Source: Chloroflexota bacterium (GTDB lineage: Bacteria > Chloroflexota > Dormibacteria > Dormibacterales > Dormibacteraceae). From it: a DNA stretch of 6,192 nucleotides. Position numbers and translations under genes: made by a program. Positions within the stretch are counted from its first letter, which is position 1. Every line of letters begins with the position of its first letter. Shown piece after piece: positions 1-4,665 of the stretch. The stretch is from assembly GCA_005880755.1 (NCBI GenBank), contig VBGV01000113.1, positions 1-6,192 on the forward strand, given 5' to 3'. The notes below the pieces were generated by a model that was not told the origin of the DNA, ran no database searches, and saw nothing but the letters and a program-made list of their open reading frames with translations.

Positions 1-1
1 C

Positions 2-712
2 GAGAAGACCCTCGAGCTCGTCACGCGGATCAAGCGGCATTACCACATCGAGGCGATGGCGCACCTCACTTGCGCCAACACCGCCGACCGCACGCGCCAG
101 ATCCTCAACTGGATGGAGCGCGAGGGCGTCGCCAACGTGCTCGCACTGCGCGGTGATCCGCCTGTGTCGGGCGAGCCCTTCGTTCCGGCCGATCCCAAGC
201 TCGTCCACGCCAGTGACCTGATCACGCTGGTCCGCGGCAGCGGATACCGGTTCGGCATCGGCGCCGCGTGCAGCACCGAGAAGCATCCGGAGAGCCCCGA
301 CCTCGAACACGAGTTTCGATACATGCAGCTGAAGGTCGACTCCGGCGCGGACTTCCTCATCACGCAGCTCTTCTTCGACAACCGCTTCTACTTCGACCTC
401 GTGGCGCGAGCTCGCGCGGCGGGCATCAAGGTCCCGATCGTGCCCGGGCTGATGCCCGTGCCGAGCCGGCGTTCGCTCGCCGTCATGACCGCGATGTCGG
501 GCGCCACCGTGCCGCCGGCCTTGCAGTCCGCGATCGACGCAGCTCCCGACGACGACGCCATCCGCGCCCTCGGCGTGCGGCACTGCATCGCGCAGTGCGC
601 GGAGCTGCTCGAAGCCGGCGTGCCGGGCCTGCATTTCTACACCTTCAACCGGGCCCGGGCACCGATCGAGATCCTCGCCGCGCTGCGCGGCCAGCAACTG
701 CTCGCCTCCTAG
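2..712 (+). CDS. metF: 5,10-methylenetetrahydrofolate reductase, C-terminal part (5' end outside window)
   Basis: This FAD enzyme of the cytosol reduces 5,10-methylene-THF to 5-methyl-THF, the methyl donor for methionine synthesis. The visible 236 residues read open from base 2 to a TAG. Family landmarks in order are HLTCAN (fragment residues 21-26), the flavin-site ALRGDPP (48-54, with the conserved Asp), HASDLITL (69-76), EKHPES (93-98), ITQLFFDN (120-127), VPGLMPV and, near the end, HFYTFNRA. These match the TIM-barrel of MetF throughout, so identity is secure. About 55-70 N-terminal residues should lie upstream. One oddity is that the usual Tyr-Pro-Glu before Lys-His-Pro-Glu reads Ser-Thr-Glu here; in E. 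coli that Tyr is at the flavin site. The ATG at base 56 is internal and not a start. No terminator hairpin is evident after the stop, and the next feature is the 42-bp repeat pair. Confidence 0.95.
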   Translation, partial: EKTLELVTRIKRHYHIEAMAHLTCANTADRTRQILNWMEREGVANVLALRGDPPVSGEPFVPADPKLVHASDLITLVRGSGYRFGIGAACSTEKHPESPDLEHEFRYMQLKVDSGADFLITQLFFDNRFYFDLVARARAAGIKVPIVPGLMPVPSRRSLAVMTAMSGATVPPALQSAIDAAPDDDAIRALGVRHCIAQCAELLEAGVPGLHFYTFNRARAPIEILAALRGQQLLAS

Positions 713-735
713 ACCTGGACGAGCTCACTGGTAAC

Positions 736-805
736 AAGACAAATGGGCCCGGATGGCGTGATCCATCGCTAGGGATGCAGCCACTTGAGCCCGAATGGCG
801 TTATC
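736..805 (+). repeat. Tandem 42-bp-period motif pair, left copy (A)
   Basis: Two copies of a motif lie 42 bases apart. The second copy contains TGAGCCCGAATGGCG (786-800); the first (744-758) differs from it by two G-for-A changes. GGGATGC (772-778) lies between them. The same pair, with the same 42-base spacing and the same intervening GGGATGC, recurs at 4666-4735 in the same orientation, offset by exactly 3,930. This left copy has diverged more than the right one. The layout resembles the repeated transposase-binding sites at the ends of IS21-type elements, but no transposase is present, so the identity is inference. It could instead be a protein-binding array. Confidence 0.75.
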
Positions 806-899
806 CCGACTCGCGAACCCGCTCACGATGGCAGGGCGGCCGATCAGCCTCCGTCTGCCGCCGACCCGCTTTACGGCTCGGAGCTGATACCAGCCGAGG

Positions 900-1286
900 C
901 TAAGGGTGTGCCTTGATCTCCTCGCCCACGGCACCGACCGCTCTCATGATGGGCAGCCAGTCCCAGACGATCCAGGAGTCCGAGATTCTGCCGTCGCTGA
1001 CCTTGTACCAGGCGGTTGCCCTTGACTCCCAGCGGTTGCCTGTCGGCGCGTGACCCTGGAAGGTGCCCTTGTGGGTTCCAGTCGCACTCACGCCTACTGC
1101 CACCCAATCGCCTTCGGCAACGGTGTGCTCGAAAGTCATGTTGATGTCCGGGAAGGCTGCGACAAACCCCTGGGCGGCTTTGATGAGGCCCTCATGGCTG
1201 ACAAGAGGAGCGAGCTGGTCGACCTCATGTCGTACGAACGCCGCCTCCAGGTAATGGCGCACCACATCTTTCGCTTGAGCTGACAT
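900..1286 (-). CDS. SnoaL-like / ester cyclase-type NTF2-fold protein
   Basis: This is a 128-residue protein of the SnoaL-like polyketide cyclase/NTF2-like superfamily, a small cytosolic alpha+beta cone fold. Supporting motifs are an N-terminal helix DVVRHYLEAAF (7-17), FVAAFPDINMTFEHTVAEGDWVA (41-63, the AFPD...EGD pattern), GTHKGTFQGHAPTGNRW (70-86) and YKVSDGRISDSWIVWD (94-109). The ATG at 1286 is chosen over one 60 bases upstream because GGAGGAAA lies at the right distance before it and homology begins there. Compared with typical members (about 130-145 residues), the stretch between the first helix and AFPD is short: the usual segment holding a His/Asp-rich active-site loop appears to be missing. 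The gene is 188 bases downstream of the toxin-antitoxin operon on the same strand, so it probably has its own promoter. The substrate cannot be told, and members range from cyclases to stress-linked proteins with no known function. Confidence 0.85.
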   Translation of the reverse strand: MSAQAKDVVRHYLEAAFVRHEVDQLAPLVSHEGLIKAAQGFVAAFPDINMTFEHTVAEGDWVAVGVSATGTHKGTFQGHAPTGNRWESRATAWYKVSDGRISDSWIVWDWLPIMRAVGAVGEEIKAHP

Positions 1287-1298
1287 GGCGTTTCCTCC
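1287..1298 (-). promoter_or_regulatory. Strong ribosome-binding site of the SnoaL-like gene
   Basis: On the - strand GGAGGAAA (1298-1291) precedes the ATG at 1286, with seven bases between GGAGG and the start codon. It is the best Shine-Dalgarno match in the window and decides the start. The contrast with the antitoxin and kinase genes, which have none, is notable. Confidence 0.85.
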
Positions 1299-1381
1299 AA
1301 CCCCGTCAGACGAGGATGAAGCGCACTGTACTCGGGCGTCGGTCATCTGACTTGGCGAGTTCGTGTCGTTGGCGGCCCAAC

Positions 1382-1393
1382 CGATCCGGATCG
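1382..1393. promoter_or_regulatory. 12-bp perfect palindrome, possible operator
   Basis: CGATCCGGATCG is fully self-complementary. It lies about 95-107 bases upstream of the SnoaL-like start and 14 bases from a second, longer palindrome. Such paired palindromes are typical of dimeric repressor sites, but no regulator gene is nearby and the regulatory role is inference. Confidence 0.35.
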
Positions 1394-1401
1394 TCCGCCC
1401 T

Positions 1402-1423
1402 ACAACCGCGATATCGCGATTGT
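1402..1423 (-). terminator. 22-bp near-palindrome; RNA hairpin after the toxin-antitoxin operon, or operator
   Basis: The core CGCGATATCGCG (1407-1418) is perfect and is flanked by ACAA and TTGT arms. The only irregular pair is C1406 with A1419. Read as - strand RNA this pair becomes U-G, giving an uninterrupted nine-pair stem with an AUAU loop; read as + strand RNA it is a C-A mismatch. That asymmetry favours a transcript hairpin on the - strand, 52 bases past the stop of the pRiA4b-family gene, acting as terminator or 3'-end stabiliser. No U-run follows, so an operator for the SnoaL-like gene remains a real alternative. Confidence 0.4.
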
Positions 1424-1474
1424 CGGAGAGCCGATCACGCTCTGACTCTGCGACCAGCGACGACTTCCGACTTC

Positions 1475-2086
1475 CTAACTCCGCCTCCCAGGTCCCCAGT
1501 CCGGTCGGAGCGCTGGTAGGTCTCCCAGCCCCGGGTCCGGCGGCAGCCGAGTGTCGCCATCGTCAGCGCTCCATGCCCTTCCGTACTGATCTGGGATTGC
1601 GCCCCAGCCGAAATACGCGAACGGTCTATCGGGAACCAGGCCAACAGTTTCAACTGGATCGATCGGTGAACCGCCGACCGTGCATAAATGGGCCCAGTCG
1701 TCACCGACGTCGAAGACATAGACGAACTGCTCCCCGGGATTGAGGCGGGCGAGGCTCAGGTTTTGCTCGTCAACCATGGAATCGTCGACGTCTAACTCGG
1801 GATCCACAGCCCCGACACGAGTCCCGTCGCCCAGTGTGAATTCATGCAGGTGTGACCTGTCCCACCTCGCGAATGCGTCGTCAATCGCCGTGGCCAGTTG
1901 GGCGAATGAATGACGAGTGGCTGCTGCAAAGATGCGACCGGGGCGCGGCCAGCAGCGCTCGCCACGGCCTTCGACCAGTTCAACCTGTATAGAAATCCAT
2001 TGGTCAGGTCGCGAAGGTGAAAGTCGCCGTGATGCGCCGAGAGCTCGGGCGCCAATACGTCGCGATCGGGTCCTGTACTCCGTCAT
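1475..2086 (-). CDS. Plasmid pRiA4b ORF-3 family protein, third gene of the toxin-antitoxin operon
   Basis: This 203-residue protein is of the pRiA4b ORF-3 family (PF07929-type), whose biochemical role is not established; I do not assign one. Family signatures are WISIQVELVEG (30-40), WPRPGRIFA (46-54), HSFAQLATAIDDAFARWDRSHLHEFTL (59-85), FVYVFDVGDDWAHLCTV (121-137), VDxVxxxGLVPDRPFAYFGWGAIPDQYGR-like text (143-170) and a DLPALRPDWGP tail. No membrane segment or signal peptide is seen. The ATG overlaps the toxin stop as ATGA, so translation is probably coupled. The first 29 residues are Arg/Ser-rich and resemble no part of the family, in which the conserved strand usually begins almost at the start Met. 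The N-terminus is therefore either an added extension or intergenic DNA drawn into frame. Family membership is secure, but the start is less so. Confidence 0.85.
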   Translation of the reverse strand: MTEYRTRSRRIGARALGASRRLSPSRPDQWISIQVELVEGRGERCWPRPGRIFAAATRHSFAQLATAIDDAFARWDRSHLHEFTLGDGTRVGAVDPELDVDDSMVDEQNLSLARLNPGEQFVYVFDVGDDWAHLCTVGGSPIDPVETVGLVPDRPFAYFGWGAIPDQYGRAWSADDGDTRLPPDPGLGDLPALRPDWGPGRRS

Positions 2087-2367
2087 GGGCGCCGCCGGCG
2101 CCGCCCATATGCGATCGACCTGTGCCGCACAGCTCTCACGACCACGCGCTCATGTTCGGACGAGCCTTCGATCGTGTAAACGATCCTGTAGTTGCCTACG
2201 CGTGCAGACCAGCGGCCTCGGAGCCGACCTAGTAACGGCACTCCGACCCGGCGAGGCTCGACGGCAAGCGCTTCAAGTGTGTTGCCGACCGCAGCTCTGA
2301 GGGGTTCTCGTAGTTGCCGTATGTCCTCGTGGGCGCCGCGCGTGAATACAAGCTCAGGCAAGCCCAA
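2083..2367 (-). CDS. RelE/ParE-superfamily toxin
   Basis: This 94-residue basic protein has the RelE/ParE fold. FTRGAHEDIRQL (8-19) and an alpha-helical LRAAVGNTLEALAVEP (23-38) lead to PLLGRLRGRWSARVGNYRIVYTI (44-66), the core strands, and HRSIAYGRR at the end. Arg61, Arg81 and Tyr87 fall where RelE mRNA interferases carry functional Arg/Tyr residues, so ribosome-dependent mRNA cleavage is plausible; a ParE-type gyrase target is not excluded. The start is TTG at 2367 (or TTG at 2361), overlapping the antitoxin gene by 14 (or 8) bases, with no good Shine-Dalgarno sequence. This is consistent with low, coupled translation of the toxin. The gene order antitoxin-toxin is the usual one for phd/yefM-relE modules. 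The next gene overlaps by ATGA. The protein looks full length and intact. Confidence 0.92.
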   Translation of the reverse strand: MGLPELVFTRGAHEDIRQLREPLRAAVGNTLEALAVEPRRVGVPLLGRLRGRWSARVGNYRIVYTIEGSSEHERVVVRAVRHRSIAYGRRRRRP

Positions 2368-2626
2368 GCTCGCGCTTGACCTTTCCCCACGGAATCACAC
2401 GACCTGCTGCCACATCCTCGTCGCTTGCCGCCAGATCCGCCATAAGCTGGGCATCGCCGAGAATCTCCAGCGTCTCAATCAGCGATTCGTACTCGGCTTG
2501 CGACATGACTACTGCCGAGGGCCGGCCGTTTCGCGTGATTACGACATGCTCATGGACGCGCTCTATCTCGTCGAGGAGTTCGGTCAAGTGGGTGCGTGCC
2601 TCGGTAAAAGGTAGGATCTTAGCCAC
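2354..2626 (-). CDS. Phd/YefM-family antitoxin
   Basis: This 90-residue antitoxin is expected to bind and neutralise the RelE-like toxin encoded just downstream and to repress its own promoter. The N-terminal Phd/YefM domain is clear: ILPFTEARTHLTELLDEIER (4-23, dimer/DNA-binding helices), VVITRNGRPSAVVMSQAEYESLIET (28-52), then an acidic, probably flexible tail (53-90) that in this family wraps the toxin. The start is GTG at 2626. No Shine-Dalgarno sequence precedes it; instead TACAAT lies eight bases upstream, so the transcript may start at or next to the GTG. The start codon lies within a 6-3-6 inverted repeat, a good candidate for autoregulation. It is the first gene of a three-gene overlapped operon (antitoxin, toxin, pRiA4b-family protein). 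Confidence 0.93.
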   Translation of the reverse strand: MAKILPFTEARTHLTELLDEIERVHEHVVITRNGRPSAVVMSQAEYESLIETLEILGDAQLMADLAASDEDVAAGRVIPWGKVKRELGLA

Positions 2627-2654
2627 GGGCTAAATTGTACACTATTCTGATCAG
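2619..2654 (-). promoter_or_regulatory. Promoter and operator of the toxin-antitoxin operon
   Basis: TACAAT (- strand, 2639-2634) is a good -10 element ending seven bases before the GTG start, which implies a leaderless message. TTAGCC-ACG-GGCTAA (2619-2633) is a perfect inverted repeat spanning the start codon, and CTGATCAG (2647-2654) is an 8-bp palindrome just upstream of the -10. Antitoxin dimers of this family bind such repeats to repress their own operon. No convincing -35 hexamer is seen. Confidence 0.6.
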
Positions 2655-2889
2655 TGGAGCCCTGAGTTTCCGTCACGCGAATCGGATCGAGGTTTGTGGG
2701 CGGACCGATAGACCTAAGCCGGGCCGACCCGGCGGCTGTCGCGGCATTTCCGAAATCTGATCAACGCCTCCTAATCGGCAGATTCGAGTAGATCTCGCCG
2801 GTCACGCATGGACGGCATGCTGCGCCATGGCCCTCCGTTCCAGCTTCCCCACACCCCCGGTTCGCGTTATGGAAGGCCCGTCGAATTGA

Positions 2890-2955
2890 GGTGGGCCGCC
2901 GTGGACTCGAACCACGTACCTCCGCGGTAAGGGGGCCTGAGCGCTGCGCCTAACC
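2890..2955 (-). pseudogene. Degenerate tRNA 3' half, tRNA-Leu(CAG)-like
   Basis: On the - strand a T-arm (CGTGG, TTCGAGT, CCACG; 2916-2900) is followed by an acceptor strand GCGGCCC, A73 and CC (to 2890; CCA is incomplete). Upstream is a 13-base variable arm with a TACC/GGTA stem (2929-2917), as in class II tRNAs, and an anticodon loop CTCAGGC (2941-2935) with U33, anticodon CAG and G37, preceded by CAGCG. The expected partner CGCTG reads CCCCT, and no 5' acceptor strand GGGCCGC is found upstream. The 5' half is therefore missing and the anticodon stem is broken: a remnant, not a working tRNA. Confidence 0.55.
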
Positions 2956-3098
2956 CTCATCTGATCTCAGGAGCAGGGAGCGCTGCAGCAGGTTTTATGT
3001 GGTATCCGCTGCCGCGACTTTCTGGGGCTGTATCAATGGCCCACGAGATCAACCTGAGCCTTCGCCCCAAGTAGGCTCGAGATGAGTCCGGAACAATT

Positions 3099-3150
3099 GG
3101 GCCCCCTTTTGATCGAACCAACGACCAGCCGATTATTGTGTCCGCTGGCC
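3099..3150 (-). pseudogene. Degenerate tRNA-like segment, CAU-anticodon (Ile2/Met) type
   Basis: On the - strand GGTCGTTGGTTCGATC gives a variable region, a T-stem 5' strand GTTGG (3122-3118) and loop TTCGATC (3117-3111). The stem's 3' strand reads AAAAG, so pairing is lost, and GGGGCCC (3105-3099) then resembles an acceptor strand. Upstream, ACAATAATCGGC resembles the anticodon arm of tRNA-Ile2 (anticodon CAU) with one extra A in the loop. No paired D-arm or 5' acceptor strand is visible. This is the weakest of the three tRNA-like segments and rests mainly on its order of parts. Confidence 0.35.
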
Positions 3151-3175
3151 GGCAGAGTCGCTCATGTTCCCTATC

Positions 3176-3189
3176 GCCGCTCCTGCGGC
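3176..3189 (-). terminator. Short GC hairpin after the lipoprotein gene
   Basis: On the - strand GCCGC-AGGA-GCGGC forms a five-pair stem 21 bases past the lipoprotein stop. The position suits a terminator, but the stem is short and no U-run follows, so the call is tentative. Confidence 0.3.
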
Positions 3190-3209
3190 ACCGAGTTGGT
3201 CGGGTCGCG

Positions 3210-4433
3210 TCAGCCGCGGGTTGTGCAGCAGACGGTATTGCCGTTGCCAACCTTTGGTTCTTCCCCGACGCGGAAGTTGACTATCTGATCACTTCCGTTC
3301 GTGACGTTGAAAGCGTGAATGGTGCCGTTTGGCCAAGTGGCGCTGAAGGGCAACATCTCAGGCTGCAGCCGTTCTTCTGCATACCACACCACCGTCGAGG
3401 TCACGAATTCGGGGCCGCTGCCAAGACCCGTTGTGAATGTCTGCCCGCCTCCGGCACGAGCGATCACTACGCTCGGCTTGGTGGAATAGCCGGTTGGTTC
3501 CGTGTAGGTTTCCGTCAGGAGCGTGCCGGCTAGCCAAAGCCCGTCAGACGAGCTGGTTGGACCGTACCAGTGCTCGGACCGAAGCAACTTAGCGCCTCCG
3601 GTCGGCGTCCACTGCATCAATGACCCTGAGACGGTCGCCCATGCGAAGTGGTCGTTGGCAACCCAAGTCCCCCCGGAGGCGGCCGTTCCATTCACAAACG
3701 TTTGGAGCCGGTCTGCGACCGAGAAAATCCTTACGTTAGACCCGTAGAGGGCGAAGGTAGAGTCAAATATCGCGATGTACGCGTGATCCGGGCTGAACTT
3801 TACGATCGGCAGAGCGCCCCAGCGGCCCTCAACCCCGCCTCCTATCGGACCGTCGGTCGTGTACAGGACGTGATCCGCGCCATTTGACCAAAGGTGTACC
3901 TGCACTGGGACCCTCAGGTTGACATCAGCCGCACCGTAAGTCGCGTAGACCTCCAATGACCCGTCAGATGTCCAACTTGCCGAGTAAGGTGGCGAAGCTG
4001 CTCGCAAATCGGCGATTCGGGACTCGGCTCCGGTGGTCAGGTCACGTCGAACGATTACGAGGTGATCCGCTGCAACTGTCGTGTATGCGATGGCATTGCC
4101 GTCAAGCAAGCGGACGTAGGTGTTGGCGCCGCGACAGACCAGGCGTGGATTGATCGGGTCCGCTACGTCGTAAATGAACTGACCGGATACGATCGTCATG
4201 GTCGCCCCCGGTCCGCCTGAACACTTCACAGACGCCACATCCGGTGTCGGCGCTGGCTCCGGCGGCTGAGAGGTCGAGGGCGTCGGCTCGGGCTGGGGGA
4301 TCGGGGTCAGCTCGGAGCCCTGGGTTGCCGTCGGGCTGAGCGCTGGGGAGGTTCTAGCGGTGGGCGCCACGACGCAACAAGCCATCACGACCATTCCCAA
4401 GACCAAGAGAGCGGTGTTGCCCACGCGCTGCAT
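3210..4433 (-). CDS. Secreted lipoprotein with probable beta-propeller domain
   Basis: This is a 407-residue exported protein with no recognised name. Residues 1-18 are a signal peptide (hydrophobic LLVLGMVVMA) ending in a lipobox-like Val-Met-Ala before Cys19, so lipid anchoring outside the membrane is likely. Residues 24-65 are a Pro/Thr/Ser-rich spacer of the kind that holds a domain off the cell surface. The rest (about 66-407) is strand-rich with loosely repeated blade-like units: LLDGNAIAYTT (109), SWTSDGSLEVYA (153), KFSPDHAYIAIF (212), TWVANDHFAWAT (256), TSSSDGLWLAGT (293) and EFVTSTVVWYAE (342), spaced by about 40-60 residues. This resembles TolB/WD40-like propellers. Cys71 and Cys100 could pair; there is an unusual Cys-Cys near the C-terminus (402-403). 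No catalytic motif is visible, so binding or scaffolding is more likely than catalysis. The start ATG has no good Shine-Dalgarno sequence. The gene stands alone, with tRNA-like remnants on both sides. Confidence 0.8.
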   Translation of the reverse strand: MQRVGNTALLVLGMVVMACCVVAPTARTSPALSPTATQGSELTPIPQPEPTPSTSQPPEPAPTPDVASVKCSGGPGATMTIVSGQFIYDVADPINPRLVCRGANTYVRLLDGNAIAYTTVAADHLVIVRRDLTTGAESRIADLRAASPPYSASWTSDGSLEVYATYGAADVNLRVPVQVHLWSNGADHVLYTTDGPIGGGVEGRWGALPIVKFSPDHAYIAIFDSTFALYGSNVRIFSVADRLQTFVNGTAASGGTWVANDHFAWATVSGSLMQWTPTGGAKLLRSEHWYGPTSSSDGLWLAGTLLTETYTEPTGYSTKPSVVIARAGGGQTFTTGLGSGPEFVTSTVVWYAEERLQPEMLPFSATWPNGTIHAFNVTNGSDQIVNFRVGEEPKVGNGNTVCCTTRG

Positions 4434-4437
4434 GTTC

Positions 4438-4500
4438 TATGCGTAAACGAGCGTCGTCTCCAGACAGTTATGGGAATGACGACGCGGAGCGCTACGCATA
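4438..4500 (-). repeat. Imperfect inverted repeat in the lipoprotein upstream region
   Basis: TATGCGTA (4438-4445) and GCGTCGTC (4451-4458) are matched by GACGACGC (4478-4485) and TACGCATA (4493-4500), giving two eight-pair stems separated by an internal loop and closed by a 19-base loop. An 8-bp palindrome AACGCGTT (4500-4507) abuts the outer end. The structure ends four bases before the ATG, so a transcript starting upstream could fold it and block initiation; as DNA it could be a repressor site. Role is inferred. Confidence 0.55.
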
Positions 4501-4541
4501 ACGCGTTTCGGCATTATGTGGTCTGTTTGAGATCAGGTACA

Positions 4542-4591
4542 TGGTGGCCCGCGGTGGACTCGAACCACCTATGTTCGGGTTATCAGTACAG
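4542..4591 (-). pseudogene. Degenerate tRNA 3' half, tRNA-Ile(GAU)-like
   Basis: On the - strand the anticodon loop CTGATAA (4586-4580: U33, anticodon GAU, A37, A38) is followed at canonical spacing by a five-base variable region, a perfectly paired T-arm (GGTGG, TTCGAGT, CCACC; 4569-4553), acceptor strand GCGGGCC, A73 and an encoded CCA (4544-4542). The anticodon stem (CTGTA against CCCGA) is mostly unpaired, and no D-arm or GGCCCGC 5' acceptor strand precedes it. Retention of the anticodon loop to CCA end only is the shape left by tRNA-targeting integration, but simple decay of a tRNA gene is possible. Confidence 0.5.
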
Positions 4592-4665
4592 CGGAAGGTC
4601 GCCTGCCGCGATCTTCTCGCCTGGTAGGTTCATCGCCTCCTAGATTCGGCACCGGTGGTTAAGCA

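Larger units (their letters stand above)
2627..3209. other. 583-base stretch without a supported gene
   Basis: It holds the toxin-antitoxin promoter at the left, a 6-bp stem with a four-base loop (GCCGGG/CCCGGC, 2718-2733, no U-run), and two degenerate tRNA 3' halves (2890-2955 and 3099-3150). Reading frames across it, including a 97-codon frame at 2957-3250 on the - strand, show no family resemblance and run through the tRNA-like DNA. From about 2740 to 2889 nothing recognisable is seen. Confidence 0.6.

Noticed and set aside
268..903. 211-codon + strand frame over the metF end
   Set aside because: Arg-rich shifted frame of metF with no motif.
1792..2055. 87-codon - strand frame inside the pRiA4b-family gene
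   Set aside because: It is a shifted frame of a gene whose own frame carries clear family motifs.
2718..2733. GCCGGG-CCGA-CCCGGC hairpin as a terminator
   Set aside because: It lies upstream of the antitoxin promoter with no gene ending near it and no U-run on either strand.
2957..3250. 97-codon - strand frame in the large intergenic gap
   Set aside because: It has no recognisable motif, runs through tRNA-like DNA and overlaps the lipoprotein C-terminus; no ribosome-binding site is seen.
3082..3288. 68-codon + strand frame starting MSPEQLGPLLIEPTTSRLL
   Set aside because: IEPTTSRL-like text is the classic product of reading a tRNA T-arm on the antisense strand; it fits the tRNA-like remnant here, not a protein.
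1304..3552. 12-base repeat CCGTCAGACGAG at 1304 and 3541
   Set aside because: One copy lies inside the lipoprotein coding sequence and one in a 5' region; there is no shared context, so it is probably chance.
2890..4591. Complete, functional tRNA genes
   Set aside because: None of the three has a matching 5' acceptor strand or D-arm, and their anticodon stems do not pair properly.
4583..4633. 16-codon - strand reading frame (MNLPGEKIAAGDLPLY) after an AGGAGG
   Set aside because: The AGGAGG lies only two bases from the ATG, and the frame ends inside the tRNA-like anticodon loop. It is too short to support without conservation.
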